Assembly: GCA_002401485.1 (NCBI GenBank)
Contig: NVTF01000064.1
Span: 1 to 34,662, forward strand
Length of the DNA: 34,662 bases
DNA from: Elusimicrobiota bacterium
GTDB lineage: Bacteria; Elusimicrobiota; Elusimicrobia; UBA1565
Direction of reading: 5' to 3'
The notes beneath the pieces are model-generated. The model ran no database searches, was not told where the DNA came from, and was given only the letters and a program-made list of their open reading frames with translations. The stretch's first letter is position 1. The number at the start of each line of letters is the position of its first letter. A program made the position numbers and the translations under genes. Below are positions 1 to 8,826 of the stretch, piece after piece.

Positions 1-2
1 GG

Positions 3-3000
3 CTTCTTGCGCTGCCCGCGCTCACCACCCTCGCATTCTTTTTGGGGCGCATCATTGTGTCGGCGGAATCCGGGCGTCCTTTTTCGGTTCCCGGGTCGAT
101 GAAGAAAATTCGCTTTCCCGCCTACACCTGGGTGATGACGGGCGTTGTATTCGCGTTGTTGACTGGATACGCTCCCGTTTGGACAAACGTCGCTTTCGGT
201 CTGTGGATGTTCCTGGGGAAAACAAGAGTCTTCAATTTGTTGTGGGGGGGCTTGGGACTGTGGGCCGCGTTCACCGGTTTCTCCGCTCCCGTGACCTTTC
301 TTTTCTTGGCGTTTGCGCCGGAGCGTGCCGCGATGGGCATGGAGTGGGTTCTAGGCAAGCTGCTCAAGCGCGGTCAGCCCGCGCCGTCGACGCGGGTGAA
401 GCCGATGACGGACCAGATTGAGAAGTCCGAACGATGGCCGAAATTTAATTATTGGCTGAAAACGGGAATCGCTCTGGGTTCGTTGGCGGCCTTGGGATTT
501 GTTTTAAGTGAGGCGGTGCTTGGCGTGTTCGCGCTCGGGTCGTTGGGTGTGAACCTGGCGATTGCCGCCGGATTGGCGTTTATTCCGTTTTGGTTTTCCA
601 AGTGGCTCATCAAAAAAATGATGCGGGCCGAACCGATGAGCGAAGAAGAGGATCCTGAGGTGTATGGGATCATGCGCGAACTGCGCGAAGAGATCAACGA
701 ATCGCTGAAGGCCAAGGGCAAGAAACAAATCCCGATGCCCGAAATGGTCAACGTGCCGATGCCGGTCCCCAACGCCTTCGCCACCGGACGCAGTCCTCAT
801 AGCGCGATGGTAGGCATCACGATGGAAATGAAGGACATGACGCTGAACCCGGAACGTGTGCGCGAGGGGCTGATTCGCCTTGTGAAGGCGACCGATGGCA
901 GCAGCAAGTCGTTTGCAGTGTTTCGCCGCGCGGTACGTGGCTCACTTCCGGATCTCGCGGAGGATGCCGCTCCGGTTGATGTGATCGCGGCGCTGGAAAA
1001 TGCGGATCGCCAGGATCTGAAGAAACTCGGCGTTCGCGCCTTGCGCGGAGTGATGGGTCACGAATTTAATCATGTCATGCACCGGGACATGCTGCTTGGC
1101 GCAATCACCGGTACTATTTCGCAGGGCATCGCCTTCTCGGCCTATGGTGTTTTGTGGGCGGTGGGTCATGCCCAGGCGATTTTTACGCGGTTGTGGAACG
1201 CGGCCTTGCGGCGCGGTAAAGACGCTGGCGAAGCCGTGCGCATCCAGGAGAAGCCTGAGACCCGGGGTGCCGGTAAATCGGGCCGCAGCATCGATCTTGA
1301 AGCGGCGGGTGTGGAAATCGATCCCTATCAGCGTCAAGCCGAACGGGTTCGGCCGCAGGTTTTTGAACCGATCACGACCAGTGCGGCGGCAACGGGGATC
1401 TTAAGCCTCGTCAAAATTCTGGTTGCGCTTTGGGCGCCCGTGATCGCTACCCTGATATCGATGTCTTCGTCGCGAACCCGGGAAGGTCACGCCGATGAAG
1501 GCGGGGCGATCCTGACGAAGGATCCGGAGGCGCTGGCGTTGGGGCTTGGCTTGCTTACTTCCTGGCGGCCTCCAACCGGTTTTGTGGCGCATACACGAAT
1601 CCTGCCGCTTGTCGCCGCGCAGGCGCACATCATGACGGTTAATCCGATCGAACAGTTGAAGGAGGCCGACGCGCTTCCCGAGCCGTCGCGCATCGTTCAG
1701 TTGGCCGTCGGTAAGGAAGACAACTTCCTCTTTAATTTATTTATTACCCATCCCGATACCACCCAGCGCATTGAACGCCTGTACGACATGGCCGAGGCTA
1801 TGGCGGCGCAGCGGCGCTTAGCGGAGGATAAGCAGCCGGGAAACAATGACGGCCCGTCCGATCCCTCGACGGGATCGCTACGGGCCGCCTCTGGAAACGA
1901 GGGCTCCACGTCCAGAGTTGACCCGACGTCGCGGGCGGCTCTCAGTACGCCGGGAATCGACGCGCGCTTGAAGCCGATTGTGACGGTCATGGCCAAAACC
2001 ATTGAGAGCACTCCTGAAAAATACGAGGAGCTCGGCTATCTCAATTGGGCGCTTGAGCGGTTCCTTGCCGAGGGCGGCATTGTCCGGTACGCGCGCCCTT
2101 CCGGAAGAGAGGGGCTGACTCCGGTCTACTTCGATCCGGCCAGCAAGGCCCTCTTTATTCACGAAATGATGAAGCGTGTGAATCCGAAGCTCCAGGCAGG
2201 ACTCTTGGCGTCTGTGCTGCGCCAGGTCTATGATTATCAGAAGAATCGCGATCTCGATACGCGTGACGCTCAGGTGGACCAAATTCTTGCAGAAGATGCG
2301 TTTTTTGAAGGCGAGGATATGACGGCGCTGGCGGGAGAGATCGATCTCTCCAATCCTATTGAAGTTGATTTGTTCGAGACGTCCCTGCAAAACCGGACGT
2401 GGGCGGCGTCGGGCATTGAGTTGTTGAACGAGGTGTTCGACGATTATGATTCCGCGGAGCAGGCCTTGCAGCGCGGACAGGATCAGCTGTCCCTGCTGAA
2501 AAAGCAGTTGGCCGACAACGAACGGTATTTAGGAGACGTGAACAACGCTCTTGAAGCAGCCTCCGAGGACGCTTCGCTGCAGCGTCAAAAGCGCGTGCTT
2601 GAGTCGAAAACGGGCATTATGCGGGGGCAGACGTCTGTGCTGACGGCGCAGCTCTCGATGCTGGAAAACAAAGCAAATGGCCGCGAGCGATCCCGGCTTG
2701 ATTTTGACTCTTTGAATGTCATTGATGCCCTTGAAGCTCCGCGCGTGGATAAAAATCTGAAACCTGTGATCGAATTGATGAAGAAAACAATTCGAGTGGA
2801 TAAAAAATCCGACCGTGCAGGCTTGGAGTATTTGATTACCGCATACGAAACGCTCCTGGCGCGAGGCGGGCGTGTTCTGTATGCTCCTCCCGGTGATACG
2901 GCGGCCGCCTATTTTAATCCGATTTCCCTCGACATCGTGATTGGGCGCGAATTCGCAAACGCCCAACCGGAATTGGTCGCGGCCCTGCTTGTGCATGAAT

Positions 3001-3644
3001 TAACCCACGCCGCGGACTACTTTGGAGTGCCGCGCCGGGGTGAGGTCGAGTGGATCCCCCGCGCGATGACGCTTGAAACCGAGCGCAATGCGTTTACCAA
3101 CGAGGCGATTTTTGCCGGTGCGTTTGATCCCCAAGAACTGGGAAAACGCGTCGACCCGCGAAATCCCATGGAAGCTGCCGTGCTTGATCTCGTCTACCAC
3201 GCGCGTCAAGCGTATGTGGAAGGCAACACGAGTCTTATGGGTATGATTTCAAATTCCTATACGGATCTCTTCGGAACCCATTTCGAGGGCCTTGAAACTG
3301 CAAGCCATCTCCTCGAAAAAATTGAGGTTCAGAAAGCCGCGCCGATTCGAAAGGCTTATGAAGACATGAAACAGCGCGCCGAACTTGTCGCCGGCGCGAT
3401 TAAGGCTGGTGAAAGTCATCGTCGTCCCGAATTGGACCGCCTTTTAAAGACCCTCACGATGCATGAAGCCTCTTTGACTCTATTTGCCCGCCAGATTGAG
3501 CAGCTTGCGACGGCCGCGGAAGAGGAGACGTTGGAGGATGCCTACGCGGATGTGCCGGCCCCGGTCGCCTCGAAAACGCGCCGACCTGGTTCCGGCGGCG
3601 TACCTATTCGCAACAACTCATTTTTCGGTCCTGATCATGGATAA
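3..3644 (+). CDS. Membrane M48 (HtpX-like) peptidase fused to two zincin-like repeats, 5' truncated by window edge
   Basis: The frame is open to the left edge and hydrophobic from the first codon, so the start lies outside the window; the TTG at 42 is internal. Residues are counted from that TTG. The N-terminal ~190 residues hold several membrane segments. An M48 catalytic motif HEFNH lies at 340-344, followed by a hydrophobic hairpin and the third-ligand motif SRTREGHAD (E481), as in HtpX. A tandem repeat follows, at ~643-800 and ~906-1090. Both units share an LKPxxxxMxKTI opening, a long helix ending in GG-R/I-V, and a YFxP strand. The second unit carries an intact HELTH (985-989, followed by AADY). 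In the first, the aligned stretch reads SVLRQ, so it cannot bind zinc that way. A coiled coil (~805-885) separates the units. M48 membrane peptidases degrade damaged membrane proteins; the role of the extra zincin module is unknown. Confidence 0.9.
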   Translation, partial: LLALPALTTLAFFLGRIIVSAESGRPFSVPGSMKKIRFPAYTWVMTGVVFALLTGYAPVWTNVAFGLWMFLGKTRVFNLLWGGLGLWAAFTGFSAPVTFLFLAFAPERAAMGMEWVLGKLLKRGQPAPSTRVKPMTDQIEKSERWPKFNYWLKTGIALGSLAALGFVLSEAVLGVFALGSLGVNLAIAAGLAFIPFWFSKWLIKKMMRAEPMSEEEDPEVYGIMRELREEINESLKAKGKKQIPMPEMVNVPMPVPNAFATGRSPHSAMVGITMEMKDMTLNPERVREGLIRLVKATDGSSKSFAVFRRAVRGSLPDLAEDAAPVDVIAALENADRQDLKKLGVRALRGVMGHEFNHVMHRDMLLGAITGTISQGIAFSAYGVLWAVGHAQAIFTRLWNAALRRGKDAGEAVRIQEKPETRGAGKSGRSIDLEAAGVEIDPYQRQAERVRPQVFEPITTSAAATGILSLVKILVALWAPVIATLISMSSSRTREGHADEGGAILTKDPEALALGLGLLTSWRPPTGFVAHTRILPLVAAQAHIMTVNPIEQLKEADALPEPSRIVQLAVGKEDNFLFNLFITHPDTTQRIERLYDMAEAMAAQRRLAEDKQPGNNDGPSDPSTGSLRAASGNEGSTSRVDPTSRAALSTPGIDARLKPIVTVMAKTIESTPEKYEELGYLNWALERFLAEGGIVRYARPSGREGLTPVYFDPASKALFIHEMMKRVNPKLQAGLLASVLRQVYDYQKNRDLDTRDAQVDQILAEDAFFEGEDMTALAGEIDLSNPIEVDLFETSLQNRTWAASGIELLNEVFDDYDSAEQALQRGQDQLSLLKKQLADNERYLGDVNNALEAASEDASLQRQKRVLESKTGIMRGQTSVLTAQLSMLENKANGRERSRLDFDSLNVIDALEAPRVDKNLKPVIELMKKTIRVDKKSDRAGLEYLITAYETLLARGGRVLYAPPGDTAAAYFNPISLDIVIGREFANAQPELVAALLVHELTHAADYFGVPRRGEVEWIPRAMTLETERNAFTNEAIFAGAFDPQELGKRVDPRNPMEAAVLDLVYHARQAYVEGNTSLMGMISNSYTDLFGTHFEGLETASHLLEKIEVQKAAPIRKAYEDMKQRAELVAGAIKAGESHRRPELDRLLKTLTMHEASLTLFARQIEQLATAAEEETLEDAYADVPAPVASKTRRPGSGGVPIRNNSFFGPDHG

Positions 3645-3725
3645 ATAAGTCTATAGGGAAGCGGATTCTGCAAAAATTGTTGTAGAGCCTTCTTTTTTTA
3701 TAGCATAACCTGCATTTACAGACCC

Positions 3726-4109
3726 ATGACTTCGTCCAAAAAAATACAGGTTCTCGTTATCGATGATGACGAAGCGATGATCGAATTGCTGGAAGGCTGC
3801 CTTTCAAAAATTGGGTATGAGGTCACTACCGCTCCCGATGGCCTCAAAGGCATCAATGCTGCAGAAAAAATGAAGCCGGATCTCGTTATTCTCGATCTGT
3901 TGATGCCGGGCATGCACGGTTTTGATGTCTGCCAAAAAATGCGCGAAAATCCGAATTTGTTGGACACAAAAATCCTTATTTCCTCCGGAAAAGGGTATGC
4001 CGTGGATGTTAAGGCCGCGAAACTCTTAGGGGCCGATGACTACATCGTAAAACCCTATGAGATTCAAATACTTTTTGATCAAGTGGAAGCGCTGGTCGGT
4101 AAACCATGA
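3726..4109 (+). CDS. Single-domain response regulator (CheY-like receiver)
   Basis: This 127-residue protein is a lone receiver domain with no output domain. The acidic pocket is D13-D14-D15, the phospho-acceptor is D57 in ILDLLMPGMHG, the switch Ser is S86/S87 in ISSGKG, and the conserved Lys is K109 in VKPY. All phosphorylation residues are present, so it should accept phosphate from an unlinked histidine kinase. No kinase is encoded nearby. The stop overlaps the next start (ATGA, 4106-4109), so it is translationally coupled to the metallo-hydrolase and, through it, to the sdh genes. No clear Shine-Dalgarno sequence precedes the ATG. What it signals to cannot be read from sequence. Confidence 0.93.
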   Translation: MTSSKKIQVLVIDDDEAMIELLEGCLSKIGYEVTTAPDGLKGINAAEKMKPDLVILDLLMPGMHGFDVCQKMRENPNLLDTKILISSGKGYAVDVKAAKLLGADDYIVKPYEIQILFDQVEALVGKP

Positions 4110-4978
4110 CGCCGCTTTCCGTCCGATTTTGGGGCACACGCGGCTCTATTCCCGCTCCGGGGCGTTCCACGCTCAAATACGGCGGCAACACCTCCTGTGT
4201 AGAGGTCCGTTTTGGCGATGAAGTGTTTATTTTTGACAGCGGTACCGGCATTCGGGAGCTTGGACTGGATTTGATAAAACGCGCCGACGGCGCCGCTCAA
4301 AGGGGGCATGTCTTTATCGGTCACACCCATTGGGATCATATCCAAGGGTTTCCGTTTTTTGTGCCGGCTTATCTCCCGAAAAATAAATACACGATTCACA
4401 GCGTGAAGAGCATTGGGGAGAGTTTTGAGACTATCTTCCGCCGTCAAATGGGAATTAACTATTTCCCCGTTGAGGTCGGCGACATGTCCTCCCAGCTTGA
4501 TTTTAATCATATCGACACGAGTCCTTTTGAAATCGGGGACGTGAAGGTAAAGACCTCCTTCACGAACCATCCTGGGGTTAATCTCGCCTATCGGTTGGAT
4601 TTTGAGGGCTCCCGCAGTGTTGTTTACCTGACCGATCATGAGAATCACGCGTCTTTTTCGGGAGACAGTGAATTGGCACGTCGGCAGGATCGTGCTATTG
4701 AGGATTTTTGCCGAGGCGCGGATCTGGTTATTGTGGATTCACAATACACCGAAGAAGAGTACGAGCTCAAAAAAGGATGGGGCCACAGCCGCTGGAAAGA
4801 CAGCGTTGCTTTAGGCGTCGCCGCGGAAGTGAAAAATCTGGCGTTGTTTCATCATGATCCGACGCGTACCGATGATGCACTGGATGCGATCTCTTCCGAA
4901 GCCCAGAAAATCGCGACAGCGGCGGGGTCTTCCGCCAAAGTGTTTTGCGCCCAGGAGTCGAAGGAACACGTGTTATGA
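4106..4978 (+). CDS. MBL-fold metallo-hydrolase (GTRGSIP family)
   Basis: The 290-residue protein opens with FWGTRGSIPAPG and KYGGNTSC, typical of a branch of metallo-beta-lactamase-fold hydrolases related to RNase Z/PhnP-type phosphodiesterases. The zinc motif HTHWDH is at 73-78 (H73, H75, D77, H78). Later candidate ligands are the His in TNHPG, the Asp in YLTDHENH and the FHHDP motif near the C terminus. The substrate cannot be assigned; relatives cleave phosphodiesters. It overlaps the receiver gene upstream and sdhC downstream by four bases each (ATGA), so all are probably made from one mRNA. An SD-like GAAGGA lies near its 3' end ahead of sdhC. Confidence 0.9.
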   Translation: MTPLSVRFWGTRGSIPAPGRSTLKYGGNTSCVEVRFGDEVFIFDSGTGIRELGLDLIKRADGAAQRGHVFIGHTHWDHIQGFPFFVPAYLPKNKYTIHSVKSIGESFETIFRRQMGINYFPVEVGDMSSQLDFNHIDTSPFEIGDVKVKTSFTNHPGVNLAYRLDFEGSRSVVYLTDHENHASFSGDSELARRQDRAIEDFCRGADLVIVDSQYTEEEYELKKGWGHSRWKDSVALGVAAEVKNLALFHHDPTRTDDALDAISSEAQKIATAAGSSAKVFCAQESKEHVL

Positions 4979-5622
4979 GATTAATTAAATATGCGGTGGG
5001 AAGTTCGATCGGGCGCAAGCAGGTTGTCGCGCTGACAGGACTTCTCTTGGTGGGTTTTCTGGCGTCGCATTTATCCGGGAATCTGTTGATTTTATTCGGC
5101 CCCGAGGCGTTCGATTCCTACGCCGAATTTTTAGCGGCCCATCCGCTGTTGATCCCGGCGGAAATCGGTCTTGCGGCTGTTTTTATCACGCACATCGTGT
5201 GGGGGTTGTGGGTTTCTTTCCAAAACCGTGCCGCACGTCCTGATCGCTACGAAGTGAATGAAAACGAAGGAGGGCGAACGCCCGGCTCCGCGACGATGAA
5301 GTATACCGGGGTCATGACCCTGATTTATCTTCTCATTCACATCTACACCATGAAGATTCAGCATGTGGCGGGGACCAGCCTTTGGAACCATGCGGTCAAT
5401 TGGTTCGAAATCGCGCCGTATACCCTTTTCTATTTGTTCGCCATGGTCGGGCTCGGCCTGCATTTAAGCCATGGGCTTAAGAGCGCCGCCCAAACGTTTG
5501 GGATCAATCATCCCCGGTATACCCCGGTCATCGAAATCGTGGGTTTTGTTCTTGCGGTTGGCTTTGGGGTTGGATTTGGAATTCTGCCCATTTGGAGTCT
5601 AACCGTGGGGAGTCAGCTATGA
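4975..5622 (+). CDS. sdhC: Succinate dehydrogenase/fumarate reductase cytochrome b subunit (b558 type)
   Basis: A 215-residue integral membrane protein that anchors the SdhAB dimer and passes electrons to or from quinone. I chose the ATG at 4975, in an ATGA overlap with the preceding stop, with GAAGGA upstream. An open frame extends 30 bases further but lacks these signals. About five membrane helices are visible. Candidate heme-axial histidines H32, H73, H122 and H163 (or H166) have spacing like the diheme cytochrome b of Wolinella-type fumarate reductases, and there is no separate sdhD. This places the complex in the type-B group. The stop overlaps sdhA by four bases. Confidence 0.93.
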   Translation: MRLIKYAVGSSIGRKQVVALTGLLLVGFLASHLSGNLLILFGPEAFDSYAEFLAAHPLLIPAEIGLAAVFITHIVWGLWVSFQNRAARPDRYEVNENEGGRTPGSATMKYTGVMTLIYLLIHIYTMKIQHVAGTSLWNHAVNWFEIAPYTLFYLFAMVGLGLHLSHGLKSAAQTFGINHPRYTPVIEIVGFVLAVGFGVGFGILPIWSLTVGSQL

Positions 5623-7532
5623 TTTTGGACTCGCACGTTCCCGACGGGCCCCTTTCGGAAAAGTGGGAAAAGCATAAATTCGATTTGAAGCTGGTCAATC
5701 CCGCAAATAAGCGCAAATACACCGTCATTGTGGTCGGAACGGGCCTGGCGGGCGGGGCTGCGGCGGCTTCCCTTTCGGAACTCGGATACGACGTGTTGAA
5801 TTTTTGCATTCAGGATTCGCCTCGCCGGGCGCATTCAATTGCGGCTCAGGGCGGCATTAACGCGGCGAAGAATTATCCCAATGACGGTGACAGCGCGCAC
5901 CGCCTCTTTTACGATACGATCAAAGGCGGCGATTACCGCTCCCGCGAGGCGAATGTGCACCGCCTGGCCGAAGTGTCCAATAATATTATCGATCAATGCG
6001 TCGCGCAGGGCGTTCCCTTTGCCCGCGAATACGGCGGCAATCTGGCGAATCGTTCCTTTGGCGGCGCGCAGGTATCGAGAACCTTTTATGCCCGCGGTCA
6101 GACAGGGCAGCAGCTGTTGTTGGGCGCTTATGGGGCGCTCATGAAGCAGGTGGATGCGGGCAAGGTAAAAATGATGCCGCGACGCGAAATGCTCGAGCTG
6201 GTTTTGGTCGACGGCAAAGCCAAGGGCATTGTGGTTCGAAATCTTGTGACGGGTGAAATTGAGCGTTATTCGGGTCACGCGGTTGTTATTGCGACCGGCG
6301 GCTATGGAAACGTGTTTTATCTGTCGACAAACGCGGCTAATAGCAATGTGACGGCGAGCTACCGCGCTTATAAGCGGGGGGCCTTTTTCGCGAACCCGTG
6401 TTATACCCAAATTCATCCGACCTGTATTCCTGTTAAAGGGGATCTGCAGTCGAAGCTGACGCTGATGTCGGAAAGTCTGCGCAACGACGGCCGCGTCTGG
6501 GTGCCCAAAAAATCCGGGGATGCGCGTTCTCCCAACGATATCCCCGATGATGAGCGCGACTACTATCTCGAACGCCGTTATCCGGCTTTCGGAAATCTTG
6601 TGCCGCGCGACGTGGCCTCGCGTGCCGCAAAAAAGGCATGTGATGAAGGGCTCGGCGTCGGAGAGACGAAGCTCGCGGTGTACCTCGATTTTCGCGACGC
6701 TATCAAACGCGAAGGAGAAGCCGCAATCCGGGCTAAATACGGAAACCTGTTCGATATGTACGAGCACATTACCGATGAGAATCCGTACAAGGTCCCGATG
6801 CGCATCTTCCCGGCGGTTCATTACACGATGGGCGGCTTGTGGGTCGACTACAATCTTATGTCGACGATCCCCGGGCTGTTTGTTCTTGGGGAGGCAAATT
6901 TTTCGGATCACGGAGCCAACCGCCTGGGCGCCAGCGCGCTGATGCAGGGTTTGGCTGACGGTTATTTTGTTCTGCCCGCGACCATCGGCGGCTATCTCTC
7001 CAGCGTCAGTCATAAAGACCGCCCTGAGACGACTGTCGCGGAGTTTGATGCAGCGGAGAAGGCGGCCTCGGACCGCATTGAGAAATTGTTGGGAGTCAAC
7101 GGTACGCGGACTGCGGTGTCGTTTCATCGCGCGCTTGGAAAAATCATGTGGGAGCATTGCGGCATGGCGCGCAACATGGAAGGCTTAGCCAGGGCCATTT
7201 CCGAGATTGCAGCTTTGCGTGAAGAGTTTTGGAAGGATCTTAAAGTCGTGGGCGGCGCTGACGAATTTAGCCAAGGGCTTGAGCGCGCCGGTCGTGTTGC
7301 CGATTTTATGGAGTTCGCGGAATTGATGTGCCGCGATGCGTTGGAGCGTGAGGAAAGCTGCGGCGGGCATTTCCGCGATGAGCACCAAACCGAGGACAAT
7401 GAAGCCAAGCGTGATGACGAAGAGTTTGCTCATGTTGCGGCTTGGGAATATAAAGAAGGCGCCGACCCTGTCCGCCATAAAGAAGAACTGAATTTTGAGA
7501 ACGTGAAGTTGACGCAGCGGAGCTACAAATGA
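5619..7532 (+). CDS. sdhA: Succinate dehydrogenase/fumarate reductase flavoprotein subunit
   Basis: A 637-residue flavoprotein that interconverts succinate and fumarate. The Rossmann GxGxxG is VVGTGLAGG (G40, G42, G45). H72 in [10 protein letters not shown] is the expected covalent FAD attachment residue. HPTCIPVKG, the Arg-containing [20 protein letters not shown] and [21 protein letters not shown] are the conserved substrate and FAD elements, and the [10 protein letters not shown] form is usual in type-B enzymes. The ATG at 5619 overlaps the sdhC stop (ATGA) and has a GGGGAG ribosome site; an in-frame TTG 27 bases upstream is less likely. The direction of the reaction in vivo cannot be decided from sequence. 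Confidence 0.96.
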   Translation: MILDSHVPDGPLSEKWEKHKFDLKLVNPANKRKYTVIVVGTGLAGGAAAASLSELGYDVLNFCIQDSPRRAHSIAAQGGINAAKNYPNDGDSAHRLFYDTIKGGDYRSREANVHRLAEVSNNIIDQCVAQGVPFAREYGGNLANRSFGGAQVSRTFYARGQTGQQLLLGAYGALMKQVDAGKVKMMPRREMLELVLVDGKAKGIVVRNLVTGEIERYSGHAVVIATGGYGNVFYLSTNAANSNVTASYRAYKRGAFFANPCYTQIHPTCIPVKGDLQSKLTLMSESLRNDGRVWVPKKSGDARSPNDIPDDERDYYLERRYPAFGNLVPRDVASRAAKKACDEGLGVGETKLAVYLDFRDAIKREGEAAIRAKYGNLFDMYEHITDENPYKVPMRIFPAVHYTMGGLWVDYNLMSTIPGLFVLGEANFSDHGANRLGASALMQGLADGYFVLPATIGGYLSSVSHKDRPETTVAEFDAAEKAASDRIEKLLGVNGTRTAVSFHRALGKIMWEHCGMARNMEGLARAISEIAALREEFWKDLKVVGGADEFSQGLERAGRVADFMEFAELMCRDALEREESCGGHFRDEHQTEDNEAKRDDEEFAHVAAWEYKEGADPVRHKEELNFENVKLTQRSYK

Positions 7533-8278
7533 ACCTGACCTTGCGCGTGTGGCGCCAAAAAGACGCGTCGTCGGAGGGTCAGTTTGAGACCTACGAGGCC
7601 CAGGATATTTCTCCCGACCAAAGTTTTCTGGAAATGCTGGATGCGGTCAACGAAGATTTAATCGTGGCGGGAAAGGCGCCCATCGCCTTTGACCATGATT
7701 GCCGTGAAGGTATTTGCGGAACCTGTTCCTTGGTGATCGACGGCCGTGCGCACGGGCCGGATTCCGGTAAAACTACTTGTTCGCTTCATATGCGCCGTTT
7801 CTCGGATGGGGACAATATTGTGATCGAACCCTTCCGGGCCAAGGCCTTCCCGGTGGTTCGCGATCTCGTGACGGATCGATCTTCTTTTGACCGCATCATT
7901 CAGTCGGGCGGTTATATTTCGGTCAAGACCGGATCGGCGGTCGAAGCCAATGCCATGCCGGTGCCTAAAGAAAATTCGGATCTTGCGATGGACGCCGCTG
8001 CGTGCATCGGCTGCGGCGCCTGTGTGGCAGCGTGTCCAAACGCGTCCGCGATGCTTTTTATAGGGGCGAAAGTTTCCCAGATGGCGCTCTTGCCTCAGGG
8101 GCAGCCGGAGCGTGAGCAGCGCGTGTTAAAGATGGTTGATACCCACGACGCAGAGGGATTTGGCAATTGCACCAACGAATACGAGTGCATGAAGGCCTGT
8201 CCCAAAGAAATCGATGTCGCTAATATCGCGCGCCTCAATCGCGAATACTTGAAGGCGACGATTACGACCCGAGATTGA
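7529..8278 (+). CDS. sdhB: Succinate dehydrogenase/fumarate reductase iron-sulfur subunit
   Basis: A 249-residue electron-transfer subunit linking SdhA to the cytochrome b. The [2Fe-2S] ligands are C58, C63 and C66 ([10 protein letters not shown]) plus the Cys of TTCSLHMR. The ferredoxin-like C-terminal domain has [12 protein letters not shown] and the later [12 protein letters not shown] for the [4Fe-4S] and [3Fe-4S] clusters. It starts in an ATGA overlap with sdhA, completing the order C-A-B. Its last 17 bases overlap the 3' end of the convergent MOSC gene, leaving no room for a terminator hairpin between them. Confidence 0.96.
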   Translation: MNLTLRVWRQKDASSEGQFETYEAQDISPDQSFLEMLDAVNEDLIVAGKAPIAFDHDCREGICGTCSLVIDGRAHGPDSGKTTCSLHMRRFSDGDNIVIEPFRAKAFPVVRDLVTDRSSFDRIIQSGGYISVKTGSAVEANAMPVPKENSDLAMDAAACIGCGACVAACPNASAMLFIGAKVSQMALLPQGQPEREQRVLKMVDTHDAEGFGNCTNEYECMKACPKEIDVANIARLNREYLKATITTRD

Positions 8279-8741
8279 TCGGGTCGCCGGGTTTTAGCGT
8301 TCCTTCCTCGATTATTTCCGCGCGCAGGCCGCCGCGATGGATCAACGCGTTAAGAACGCCTGGGGCTGTGAGTTTCTCTAGATGCATGCAGGGTTCGCAT
8401 AAATCCAAGCCGCGCAGGCGGGCACTGCCGACGGAGAATTCGGCGCCGATTAAATCATTGAGTGGGACGCCGCGTGTGACGAGATTGCGCCGGGATTGCT
8501 GCGCGGTAACGGCAACCCCCGCCTCGGCGGCGAGTGACAAGGCTTCTTCAGCAATGAGCGTCACCTGACGATCGGGGCGGTTGGGATCTTTCTTCTTGGT
8601 GAACGTGCCTTGTTTTAAGAAATAGCGGTCTCCCTTGAGACCAAATCCGGGTACCGCTTGCACCGTTTCCACTGCCTGCATATCGGCGGCGGCTTTCGGG
8701 GAAATATAGATCGCGACGAGTTCACCTTTAAAATTGAGCAT
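8262..8741 (-). CDS. MOSC-domain protein
   Basis: A 159-residue stand-alone MOSC domain. Diagnostic stretches are FGLKGDRY (~34-40), [25 protein letters not shown] (~83-99) and the conserved cysteine in LCEPCMHLE (C115, C118). MOSC proteins bind molybdenum cofactor or use a sulfur-carrying Cys; YiiM-type members detoxify N-hydroxylated compounds. A molybdenum enzyme is encoded at 28.5-33.3 kb, but no direct link is shown. The first nine codons and the region before them lie inside the 90-bp repeat. An extended -10 (TGTTATAAT) ends 5 bases before the ATG, implying a leaderless mRNA. The original upstream neighbour was probably the 410-residue gene now ending at 11751. Confidence 0.88.
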   Translation of the reverse strand: MLNFKGELVAIYISPKAAADMQAVETVQAVPGFGLKGDRYFLKQGTFTKKKDPNRPDRQVTLIAEEALSLAAEAGVAVTAQQSRRNLVTRGVPLNDLIGAEFSVGSARLRGLDLCEPCMHLEKLTAPGVLNALIHRGGLRAEIIEEGTLKPGDPINLGS

Positions 8742-8803
8742 GGTTCATTATAACAGAGCGGGCTAGACTTCCCGCACTGCGTGACCGAAATGCAGCCGCA
8801 GCC
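8714..8803. repeat. 90-bp direct repeat, copy 1
   Basis: Identical at all 90 positions to 11702-11791, offset 2988 bp. It contains, on the minus strand, the last codons of the upstream 410-residue gene, the MOSC promoter box and the first nine MOSC codons. This copy serves the intact MOSC gene; the piece of the 410-residue gene it carries is only a remnant. Confidence 0.97.
8747..8755 (-). promoter_or_regulatory. Extended -10 promoter of the MOSC gene (leaderless geometry)
   Basis: Reads TGTTATAAT on the minus strand, with TATAAT at 8747-8752 and five bases before the ATG. No convincing -35 is seen; the TG extension may compensate. An identical copy lies at 11735-11743, ahead of the inserted genes. 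Confidence 0.6.
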
Positions 8804-8826
8804 GGCGTTCTTGTATTCAATTAAAC

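Noticed and set aside
42-44. TTG as the start of the M48 fusion protein
   Set aside because: The frame continues open and strongly hydrophobic to the left edge, so the gene begins outside the window.
8262-8741. MOSC gene as part of the molybdenum-hydroxylase system
   Set aside because: The genes are 20 kb apart with no shared signal; any link is guesswork.
8714-8803. att site of an integrative element
   Set aside because: No tRNA, no integrase and no palindromic core were found; the repeat consists of gene ends and a promoter.
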